Below are positions 56,582 through 64,000 of a stretch of 64,000 nucleotides of DNA, piece by piece (position 1 is the first letter of the stretch; every line of letters begins with the position of its first letter). The notes beneath the pieces are model-generated. The model did not search any database. It was given only the letters and a program-made list of their open reading frames with translations, and was not told the DNA's origin. Location of the stretch: NCBI GenBank assembly GCA_947259075.1, contig CAMYKQ010000020.1, positions 1 through 64,000 of the forward strand, written 5' to 3'. Origin of the DNA: an uncultured Gammaproteobacteria bacterium. GTDB lineage: Bacteria; Pseudomonadota; Gammaproteobacteria; DRLM01. The translations under genes and the position numbers were made by a program.

Positions 56582-58594
56582 CTATTTAGTCCCAAGGAAA
56601 TTCCGCAGACTGGCCAGATGGGCCTGACCGCGCTCTTGGCGTTTTTCCGGATCGACCTGACGATCGCCGCCTTGCCATTCAAGGTCATCGGCGGGCAGCT
56701 CCGCTAAAAAGCGGCTGGGCTCGCGTGACATCATGTCCGCGCCGCGCTTGCGCCTGCCACAGAAGGTAAACGTCAGGGTCTTGCGCGCGCGGGTGATGCC
56801 CACATACGCGAGACGGCGCTCTTCCTCCAGCTTGTCTTCTTCGACGCTGCTGCGATGGGGCAATAATTCTTCTTCCATCCCCACCAAGAATACATGCGGG
56901 AACTCCAGCCCCTTGGCCGCGTGCAGAGTGAGCAGGTTAACGTTGTCGGTCTGGCTCTCCTCGTCACCGCGCTCAAGTATGCCCATCAGACTCATATGCG
57001 CCACCAGATCAGCGAGGGTTTTATCTTCGACGTTTTGTTCCGCCACCCGCTGCATCCAGCTCACCAGCTCCCACACATTGGCGATGCGGCGTTCGGCGCT
57101 CTTGTCGTCTTTGGAGTTGTCGCGCAACCACTGTTCGTAGCCGCAAGCGGCGATCATCTCCCGCACCACGGCGATGGGGTCGCCGCGCCGTCCGCGGTCG
57201 CCGAGGTCCGTGAGCCAATTGGCGAAATACTCCAGACGCTCCGCGGCGCGCTCCGGCAAATACTGGCGCAAGCCCATTTCGAAACAGGCGGCGAATAGAC
57301 TCACGCCGCGGCCGGTGGCGTAGTCCGCCAATTTTTCCAGCGTGGTCGGGCCCAGCTCGCGGCGCGGCACATTCACCACCCGTAAGAACGCGCTGTCGTC
57401 CTCGGGGTTAATCAGCAGGCGCAGATACGCCATCATATCGCGCACCTCGCTGTGGGCGAAGAAGGAGGTGCCGCCGCTCAAATAATACGGGATGCGTTGC
57501 TCGCGCAGCGCCTTTTCGAACAGACGCGATTGATGATTGCCGCGATAGAGGATGGCATAGTCGCGGTAATCGCCGCGGTGCTTGAATTTGTGGCTCAGAA
57601 TTTCCGATATCACCGTCTCCGCTTCGTGTTCATCGTTGCGGGTCTCGATGACGCGGATAGGGTCACCGTAACCGAGCTCGCTCCACAATTTTTTCTCGAA
57701 CACATGCGGATTATTACCGATAAGTTGATTGGCGGCCTTGAGGATGCGGCCCGTGGAGCGGTAGTTCTGCTCCAGCTTAATCACTTTCAGATTAGGAAAA
57801 TCCTCTTGCAACAAGGCAAGATTTTCCGGCGCCGCGCCGCGCCAGGCGTAAATAGATTGATCGTCGTCGCCGACCACGGTGAGCGCGCCGCGCACGCCCA
57901 CCAAGGAACGCACCAAGTGATACTGGCTGGCATTGGTGTCTTGGTATTCATCCACCAGCAAATAACGGATGCGATTCTGCCAAGCGCCGAGGATGTCGGG
58001 GCGCTGGCGGAATAGCAGCGCGGGCAAGAGAATCAAGTCATCGAAATCGACGGCGTTATAGGCCTTCAAATGGCGCTGATACTGCGCGTAGACCCCGGCC
58101 GCCATCACCTGCGCCGCGTCGCCGCCGGCCGCGGCCAGCGCCTGTTCGGGGTCGAGCAGCAGGCCTTTCCAGCGCGAGATCTGCCACTGGATATTGTTCA
58201 CCTGCGTGTCGTCGTTGAATTCCCTGCGCAATAATTCGCGCACCAGGCCCGCGCTGTCACCGGCGTCGAAGATCGAAAAGCCAGGGCGATAACCCGAGGC
58301 CGCCAGCTCGCGGCGCAGGATGTTCAAACCCAAGGTATGAAAGGTAGAGACTTGCAGGCCCTTGGATTCTTTGCCGCCGAGCAATTCGGCGACGCGCGAT
58401 TTCATCTCCCGCGCCGCCTTATTAGTGAAGGTGACCGCGGCGATGTGGCGCGCCTCGACCCCGCACTCTTTGATGAGGTAGGCGATCTTTTGGGTGATGA
58501 CGCGGGTCTTGCCGCTGCCGGCGCCCGCCAGCACCAGCAATGGCCCGTCGAGATAGCGCACGGCGGCGCGTTGAGCAGGATTCAAACCAGACAT
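56582..58594 (-). CDS. rep: ATP-dependent DNA helicase Rep
   Basis: 670 residues from ATG 58594 (MSGLNPAQRAAVRYLDGPLL); an upstream in-frame start at 58666 crosses a hairpin and adds non-family residues. UvrD/Rep-type superfamily 1A helicase: Walker A AGAGSGKT (23-30), VTFTNKAAREM, VSTFHTLGLNIL, VDEYQDTNASQY, GDDDQSIYAWRGA, QNYRSTGRILKAAN, TLHAAKGLEFPHVFLVG and VGITRARKTL. Length and EFPHVFLVGMEE favour Rep over UvrD (720 residues). It removes proteins ahead of the replication fork and restarts stalled forks. Confidence 0.94.
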   Translation of the reverse strand: MSGLNPAQRAAVRYLDGPLLVLAGAGSGKTRVITQKIAYLIKECGVEARHIAAVTFTNKAAREMKSRVAELLGGKESKGLQVSTFHTLGLNILRRELAASGYRPGFSIFDAGDSAGLVRELLRREFNDDTQVNNIQWQISRWKGLLLDPEQALAAAGGDAAQVMAAGVYAQYQRHLKAYNAVDFDDLILLPALLFRQRPDILGAWQNRIRYLLVDEYQDTNASQYHLVRSLVGVRGALTVVGDDDQSIYAWRGAAPENLALLQEDFPNLKVIKLEQNYRSTGRILKAANQLIGNNPHVFEKKLWSELGYGDPIRVIETRNDEHEAETVISEILSHKFKHRGDYRDYAILYRGNHQSRLFEKALREQRIPYYLSGGTSFFAHSEVRDMMAYLRLLINPEDDSAFLRVVNVPRRELGPTTLEKLADYATGRGVSLFAACFEMGLRQYLPERAAERLEYFANWLTDLGDRGRRGDPIAVVREMIAACGYEQWLRDNSKDDKSAERRIANVWELVSWMQRVAEQNVEDKTLADLVAHMSLMGILERGDEESQTDNVNLLTLHAAKGLEFPHVFLVGMEEELLPHRSSVEEDKLEEERRLAYVGITRARKTLTFTFCGRRKRGADMMSREPSRFLAELPADDLEWQGGDRQVDPEKRQERGQAHLASLRNFLGTK

Positions 58595-58627
58595 TATTAG
58601 GCCCACACTACGACCGGAAACACAGAC

Positions 58628-58652
58628 GCCGCCCCGCGGTGCGCGGGGCGGC
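58628..58652. repeat. Perfect 11-bp GC hairpin between mscS and rep
   Basis: GCCGCCCCGCG (58628-58638) and CGCGGGGCGGC (58642-58652) with a three-base loop. It lies after the mscS-type gene and in the rep leader on the minus strand. There is no T-run on either side, so it may be an mRNA-stabilising or processing structure rather than an intrinsic terminator. Confidence 0.6.
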
Positions 58653-58672
58653 GCCAAGGTCCGCATTGTACC

Positions 58673-59620
58673 TTAATCGCGTGCCGCGGGCGTACCGTCC
58701 TGGCGGGCGGCGTTCACCAATTGCGCCAGCACCGGCTTGCTGGCCTCGCCGAAATAAATCGAGCGGTGCGGGAAGGGAATCTCTATGCCCGCGCTATCGA
58801 AGGCCTTTTTCACCCGGCGGAGAAATTGACGGCCGACGTCCCACTGCTTGATGGGCAGGCATTTAATCCGGCCTTTGATAATCACCGCCGAATCGTCGAA
58901 CTTATCCACCCCGAAGATTTCAATATCCTCTTGCATCAGCGGACCGAAATGGGCATCTTGACGCAACTCATTGCCCACTTGCTGCATTACTTCGATCACA
59001 TGATCGGTGTCCTCCTTGTAGGCCACGCCGATCTCAAACACGAAGGCGGACCATTCCCGCGTCACATTCGCCAAGGTGGTAATGCTGCCGTTGGGAAACA
59101 CATGCACCACCCCGGCCAGATCACGCAAGACCACCGTGCGGAAATTGACGCGCTCCACCAGGCCGCCGGTGCCATTAATAATGGCGACATCACCCAAGCG
59201 CACTTGATTTTCAAGAATCATGAAAAAGCCGGATATCACATCACGCACCAGATTCTGGGCGCCGAAACCCACGGCCAGACCGAGTATGCCCGCACTCGCG
59301 AGTATGGGGCCGATATCCACGCCCAGCTCGCGCAGGATAAGCAAAAAGCCCATCAACCAAATCAAGATAATCACACCCTGGCGCAACAAACGCACCAAGG
59401 TCTCCGCGCGCTTGGCCGCCTCGCTGGGCACTTCGCCGGCCTCTTGGCCCTTGTCCACCAAGGCGCGTTCCAAGCGCCGCAATAAACCGCGAATGACGGC
59501 CAGCGCGATCCACACGATGACGAAGATCAGCAAAATCCGCATGCCGCTGAAGATGAGACTCTTCCAGTCCACTCCGCGAATAAACTCCATCAACACATCC
59601 ATCGGCAAAACCTCATTCAA
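58673..59620 (-). CDS. MscS-family mechanosensitive channel
   Basis: 315 residues. Three or so transmembrane helices (about 22-42, 83-100, 110-135), the last being the pore helix GILGLAVGFGAQNLVRDVIS with the Gly/Ala pattern of MscS TM3. Next come the beta domain (QVRLGDVAIINGTGGLVERV, LRDLAGVVHVFPNGSI) and the alpha/beta vestibule. It opens on hypo-osmotic shock to release solutes such as sucrose. It lies 15 bases after the sucrose synthase stop in opposite-to-flow order (downstream on the same strand), so it may share its transcript. Confidence 0.92.
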   Translation of the reverse strand: MNEVLPMDVLMEFIRGVDWKSLIFSGMRILLIFVIVWIALAVIRGLLRRLERALVDKGQEAGEVPSEAAKRAETLVRLLRQGVIILIWLMGFLLILRELGVDIGPILASAGILGLAVGFGAQNLVRDVISGFFMILENQVRLGDVAIINGTGGLVERVNFRTVVLRDLAGVVHVFPNGSITTLANVTREWSAFVFEIGVAYKEDTDHVIEVMQQVGNELRQDAHFGPLMQEDIEIFGVDKFDDSAVIIKGRIKCLPIKQWDVGRQFLRRVKKAFDSAGIEIPFPHRSIYFGEASKPVLAQLVNAARQDGTPAARD

Positions 59621-59635
59621 TTAACTCATTCGCGC

Positions 59636-62023
59636 TCAATGGGGCAACTTATCCGCCAAGGGCTTATACTGCAAACCATAAAACATTTCCAAATAGCGGC
59701 GGGTCTCGTCCCGCTCCAAATTAGTGACGTACTTCCAAAATCCGTAAACACGCGACAAGGTCATCATGCGTTCGGCGTACAACTCCCAGGTATACCGGCT
59801 CTTCACCCGCTGCACCGCGCCCGTGGAAATCCGCTCCCAATAACCCTCCTGCTTGGCGCAGCGTTCAAAGAAATCAGCCATGATGTCCGCGGCGCGATTA
59901 CCGTGATTAGGATCGATGTGAAAACCCGACACACCATCGACGATAATCTCCAGAGGCCCGCCATAGAGGGTAGCAAAGGTAGGCAGACCAGAAACCATGG
60001 CCTCGATCACCGTGAGGCCGAAGGCCTCGAACAGCGCCGGCTGCACGAAGGCGCCGCGCCGGTCGGCGATGTAGCGATACATCTCGCCGCTGAGATTTTT
60101 ATCCAGGCGCACACCCAGCCAGCGCACTTCACCGTCCAGCTGATAGTGATCCATCAATTCGTGCATGCGCGCGATCTGCTGCTGCTCCTCAACATCACCG
60201 GAGCGGCTCGCATCGACATGACCGGCCACCACCACTAAATTAACGAGCTGGCGCAAACGGGCATTTGCGCCGTACCACTCCACCACGCCGGTGATATTTT
60301 TTATGCGGTCGAGGCGCGCCATGGTAAACAAAATAGGTTTTTCCTGATCGGCCAGTCCGCCGCGGCAATCGGGATAAGCCGGCTGATAAATCATCGCCTC
60401 GATCTCATCACGCAAACCGCCCAAGCGCCGCGCCGTTTCGTGATACGGAAAATACACCTCGGCATCCGCGCCGGGCGAGACAATATTGAATTTGGGATCG
60501 AAGGGCTCCATCCCCTGCACCACCCGGTACAGACCGGGCATGGTGAAGGCGCTGTAACTTTCATACTGGCCCACGCTGTCTTCGTGCCCGGCGATTTCTT
60601 GATAGGTGCTGGTGATAATGAAATCCGCCGCGTTCATGGCGATCAGATCGGCGGTGAACTGGCAGCTGAAATGATATTGCGGATCGTTGTCGCGCCAATA
60701 GAGATCGGACATTAGATATTTAGTCTTCTCCAGCGCGTGAGCGATATTACACTGGGTGACGCGCAGACGATGGGACAGCAACGTGGCCACCAGATTACCG
60801 TCCGAATAATTTCCCACGATCAGATCAGGCCGGCAGCCTAATTCCGCGAGCAGCTCCTTTTCCACTTCCACCGCGAAACCCTCTAAATAGGGCCAAAGCT
60901 CGAAGCGCGATATCCAGTGCGGCACTACTTCACCCTTGGGTCCGCGGAAGGGCACGCGCAAGATGCGCGCGTTACGCGTGCCCACCACCTGTTCAACGCG
61001 CTGGTTGCATGTGGTGTTTTGCGGCGCCTCGGGAATGAGGCGGGTCACGATGATGATCTGCGGCTCGATGTCCAAGCCCTGCTCGTCCAGCCGCTTGCGC
61101 ATTTCTTTTTCCAAGGCGCGCACTTGGTCGAGGATATAGACCACTTGGCCGCCGGTATCGGGCAAACCCAAGACATTGGCCTGTCCAAAATACCCATGAG
61201 GGGAGAGGATCACTAAATTAAAAATCATGGGCACGCGGCCCAAGAATTGCTCCAGGGTACCCGGCTCCGGCGCTTCGAGAATGTCGGAGAGAAGAGATAT
61301 GGTGTCGCGCATGCGCGCCACATTGCGCCCCCAGCCTATTTCCAAACCCATGTCTCGCAGCGTGGCGCCCACTTGTTCCCAACTGGCGTCATGATCCTGG
61401 GTGGCCAAGTACTCTTCCGCATGCCGTAAACAGCGGCGCAAGTCGGCGGCGTCATTGATCCGGCCGTTGAGCATGAGTTGCTGGCCTTGATATTGATGAA
61501 CGCGCAAAAAATCCAGCAAGCGGCGGTCGCCCTTGCCCAATTCTTGAAACAATTCGCTGGATAAACGCCGGTTAAGAAACTCGACGCCGCGGCCGATGGA
61601 ACGCGACTCGCGCAATTTGGGGAAATCGCGATTGAACGGTCCGATGTCGAACTCCAACGTCCACTGATCCGCCTCGCCGCCGTTGACCAGCTGCTCCTTG
61701 AATTGCAGATAGCTGGACACGGGTATGGTTTCGACCAGTAAAGATTCAGTATGAATACGAAAATATTTCCAGCGCGCCACATAACGGCGCGTGGCGAAGT
61801 ACAACCACGGCGCCCCCACCGCCGCCTCTTGCGCGGCGCGCACGGTTTCCGCTAATGGCGAATCAAGCAAGGCGTCTTGCTTATGCTCGCGGCAAAATCC
61901 CGCAAACTCATCCCACAATTCAGAGCGCAGCAAAAACGGCCGGCCCAAGCCCGCGTAGCGCCGCATGAGCATATAGGCGGCGTCACGATGCTCCTGGATG
62001 AAAGTACCAAAGCTTTCACTCAT
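59636..62023 (-). CDS. Sucrose synthase
   Basis: 795 residues, standard length. N-terminal regulatory region (about 1-255) with [20 protein letters not shown], then the GT-B domains with [38 protein letters not shown] (nucleotide domain) and the GT4 EX7E motif in [11 protein letters not shown] near residue 670. It reversibly converts sucrose and a nucleoside diphosphate to fructose and NDP-glucose. The ATG overlaps the 3' end of the sucrose-phosphate synthase gene by eight bases, so the two are translationally coupled. Confidence 0.95.
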   Translation of the reverse strand: MSESFGTFIQEHRDAAYMLMRRYAGLGRPFLLRSELWDEFAGFCREHKQDALLDSPLAETVRAAQEAAVGAPWLYFATRRYVARWKYFRIHTESLLVETIPVSSYLQFKEQLVNGGEADQWTLEFDIGPFNRDFPKLRESRSIGRGVEFLNRRLSSELFQELGKGDRRLLDFLRVHQYQGQQLMLNGRINDAADLRRCLRHAEEYLATQDHDASWEQVGATLRDMGLEIGWGRNVARMRDTISLLSDILEAPEPGTLEQFLGRVPMIFNLVILSPHGYFGQANVLGLPDTGGQVVYILDQVRALEKEMRKRLDEQGLDIEPQIIIVTRLIPEAPQNTTCNQRVEQVVGTRNARILRVPFRGPKGEVVPHWISRFELWPYLEGFAVEVEKELLAELGCRPDLIVGNYSDGNLVATLLSHRLRVTQCNIAHALEKTKYLMSDLYWRDNDPQYHFSCQFTADLIAMNAADFIITSTYQEIAGHEDSVGQYESYSAFTMPGLYRVVQGMEPFDPKFNIVSPGADAEVYFPYHETARRLGGLRDEIEAMIYQPAYPDCRGGLADQEKPILFTMARLDRIKNITGVVEWYGANARLRQLVNLVVVAGHVDASRSGDVEEQQQIARMHELMDHYQLDGEVRWLGVRLDKNLSGEMYRYIADRRGAFVQPALFEAFGLTVIEAMVSGLPTFATLYGGPLEIIVDGVSGFHIDPNHGNRAADIMADFFERCAKQEGYWERISTGAVQRVKSRYTWELYAERMMTLSRVYGFWKYVTNLERDETRRYLEMFYGLQYKPLADKLPH

Positions 62024-64000
62024 GCATCACCTCTTCCAATGTGGCGGACGAAGACAGGTCACCGAAAAAATTATAATGTTCGATCCCCTCTAAAATGCCC
62101 CAGGCGTAATGGCCTTGAGCGAAATAAACGCGCTCGTGACCGCGCAGCTTTTCCAGTTCCGCGCTATGGTTGCCCACCACCACGCCCAAGGTATTTCCGC
62201 TGAGCATTTCTTCGTCATTACCGGAATCGCCCACCACCAAAATATGCTCGACGGGTATGCCCCACTTCACCGCCAGATAGCGGATGGCGCCGCCCTTGGA
62301 GGCGCGCACCGGCAAGAGATCGAGATACATGCCGTGAGAGAACACCACGTTGGCGTGCAAACGACTCTGCCGCAGGCGGCGGGAAATTTCATGAATGGCC
62401 GGGGCCTTTTCCGGATCGATGAAATAACTGAGCTTAAAGGGGCGCTGCTCGTCCTCCGCTTGACTGCGAATACCTGGCAAATCCTCCATGGCGGCGCGGA
62501 GCTTATCCGGTTCCCAGCGATAGGCGAGATGTCGCTGATAACCCACATCCGGCATATGCCGCGCGCCGTAATAAATTTCGGTGCCCACCGCGGTGACGAT
62601 GACATCGGGGGCCGGCACCCGCCATTCCTCCAACACCTGCAATACACTTTCCAGACGCCGGCCCGTCGCCACGCCGAAACCCACCCGGCCATTATGCTGC
62701 TGCATGCTGGTGAGAAATTCCTTGAGTGCCCGCGGATCGCCGATCAAGGTGTTGTCGATATCGCTGATTAACAAGCGATCCGAGGTTGGCAGCTTGCTTT
62801 TCTCCGGCACCACCAGGCGGCGGCGCTGGGTTTTTTTGCGTAACAGTTCGATAGCACGCAAATATTTTTCCACGTGGGCGCGCCAGGAAAAGTGCGTTTG
62901 CGCGCCTTCGATCCCCGACTTCGACCAGCGCGTCCAGCGCGCGCCGTCGTTCAAGGCGGAATAAATCGCCTCGCCCATCGCCCCCGCGTCCAAAGGATCG
63001 ATCAGCAAACCATTGTTGCAGGCGCCGATGATGTCGCGCGGTCCGCCGTCCTCGGTCGCCACCAAGGGCATGCCGCTGGCCGCCGCCTCGATTAAGGTCA
63101 AGCCAAATGGCTCGGTGAGCGCGGGATTGACGAAGACACCACGGCTGCGCGCCGCCAACCGGTACAGATCCGGCACGTCATCGGCTTGATGATGTTTGGG
63201 GTAGGCCACCTTGCCGTAAAGATCATAACGATCGATCAGCAGCAAAATTTCGTTCAATACGGCGCGCGCGCCTTTTTCCATGCCGGCGATGTCATCGCGG
63301 TTACCGGCGATCAATACCAAATTGGCCATCTCGCGCAGCTTGGGGTGTTCACCATAGGCGCGCACCAGCGTGGCTATGTTCTTGCGCTCATCGGCGCGCG
63401 ACAGCGCGAGTATCATTGGCTTGTCCGGCTCACGCAAAAAACGGGCGATGCTCGCGTATACCGGCGGCGTGCTCCAGTCCGCGGACGCGGCGTAAAAGCG
63501 CGTCAAGTCTACGCCGGGGGGGATGACGGTCATCCGCTCCGGCTGATAATTGTCATAAATACTGTATTGCAGATCGACTTCCTGCCGCGTACTTGCCACC
63601 ACCAGCGCGGCGTTATCGAGGGCGAGTTCCTCGGCCTCGATGCGTTGCGTCATATTGTATTGTTTCTCGATGACATCGCTCTTCACGCCTTGATCGAGCA
63701 AACGGCGCAGTTTTTCCCGCCCCAAGGAATGGCCGGTATGCACCAGCGGCACGCCCAGCAAGCCGGCCAAACGCGCGCCCACGTAACCCGCGTCGGCGTA
63801 ATGACTGTGGATGATGTCCGGCACCCGGCCCACGCGGCGGATGTGATGCAGCGCATGATCGGCGAAGCTGTCTAAATACGGCCACAATACTTCTTTGCGT
63901 AAATAACGGCGCGGGCCGCAGGGGATGCGAACGATGCAGACGCCGTCCGCGATGCGCTCTTCGGGGCGGGCATACTCTTCATTCACTTTGGGGTCGACTA
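62016..64000 (-). CDS. Sucrose-phosphate synthase with C-terminal sucrose-phosphatase domain (cut by right edge)
   Basis: About 660 residues visible; the frame is open to the window end ([19 protein letters not shown] across the edge), so the N-terminus is missing. GT4 domain with [34 protein letters not shown] and [20 protein letters not shown], then from about visible residue 410 a HAD phosphatase domain with DIDNTL (nucleophile motif), and [12 protein letters not shown]. It makes sucrose 6-phosphate from UDP- or ADP-glucose and fructose 6-phosphate, and can hydrolyse it to sucrose. Bidomain SPS-SPP genes next to sucrose synthase are known in several halotolerant proteobacteria. Confidence 0.94.
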   Translation of the reverse strand, partial: VDPKVNEEYARPEERIADGVCIVRIPCGPRRYLRKEVLWPYLDSFADHALHHIRRVGRVPDIIHSHYADAGYVGARLAGLLGVPLVHTGHSLGREKLRRLLDQGVKSDVIEKQYNMTQRIEAEELALDNAALVVASTRQEVDLQYSIYDNYQPERMTVIPPGVDLTRFYAASADWSTPPVYASIARFLREPDKPMILALSRADERKNIATLVRAYGEHPKLREMANLVLIAGNRDDIAGMEKGARAVLNEILLLIDRYDLYGKVAYPKHHQADDVPDLYRLAARSRGVFVNPALTEPFGLTLIEAAASGMPLVATEDGGPRDIIGACNNGLLIDPLDAGAMGEAIYSALNDGARWTRWSKSGIEGAQTHFSWRAHVEKYLRAIELLRKKTQRRRLVVPEKSKLPTSDRLLISDIDNTLIGDPRALKEFLTSMQQHNGRVGFGVATGRRLESVLQVLEEWRVPAPDVIVTAVGTEIYYGARHMPDVGYQRHLAYRWEPDKLRAAMEDLPGIRSQAEDEQRPFKLSYFIDPEKAPAIHEISRRLRQSRLHANVVFSHGMYLDLLPVRASKGGAIRYLAVKWGIPVEHILVVGDSGNDEEMLSGNTLGVVVGNHSAELEKLRGHERVYFAQGHYAWGILEGIEHYNFFGDLSSSATLEEVMHE

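Overview
The window reads as chromosomal DNA of a GC-rich gammaproteobacterium. Three syntenies support this: polA with a small-RNA locus and engB beside it; the block mreB-mreC-mreD-mrdA-rodA-mltB-rlpA-dacA-dat-ybeD-lipB-lipA; and a full gspC-to-gspL type II secretion operon. A two-domain sucrose-phosphate synthase/phosphatase next to sucrose synthase is, from general knowledge, typical of halotolerant chemolithotrophic or methylotrophic proteobacteria. The species cannot be named from the sequence. No rRNA, tRNA, CRISPR array, transposase gene or prophage was recognised.

Layout. 1-9215: type II secretion operon on the minus strand, gspC at its head and gspL cut by the left edge. 9216-9931: non-coding, with DnaA-box-like 9-mers and a minus-strand terminator. 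9932-18770: DUF2782 and LOG-family genes, polA, a probable sigma-E-driven small RNA, engB, a lone cyclic-nucleotide-binding-domain protein, dsbA, an acetolactate-synthase-like enzyme, a phosphodiesterase-fold protein and a 42-residue membrane protein. 18891-27102: lineage-specific genes, including a large secreted subtilisin whose 3' end is formed by a 200-bp palindromic insertion, plus uppP and a DUF2335 pair. 27294-38978: the lipoate / peptidoglycan / cell-shape block, all on the minus strand. 39143-49280: gatC-gatA and gatB, separated by 6.9 kb holding sohB, a palindromic element, a PEP-CTERM DUF1194 protein, a DUF4157 effector-like protein and a lipoprotein with an Asp-box. 49423-54643: a secreted unknown, an M23 peptidase, a truncated haemoglobin with its likely reductase, and a cation/proton antiporter. 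55032-64000: a ParA-like ATPase fused to a glycogen-binding-type domain, rep helicase, an MscS channel, sucrose synthase and sucrose-phosphate synthase (cut by the right edge).

How parts fit. The secretion operon, the GlyGly-CTERM-like tail on the subtilisin, the PEP-CTERM protein and several lipoproteins point to heavy investment in exported and surface-anchored proteins. The sucrose pair, the MscS channel and the antiporter suggest osmotic adaptation. The strongest candidates for new biology are the small RNA at 13906-14043, the ParA/CBM48 fusion, the DUF4157 protein with an amidoligase-like C-terminal part, the two palindromic elements bounded by CTAG, and an apparent ATT start codon for mreC.
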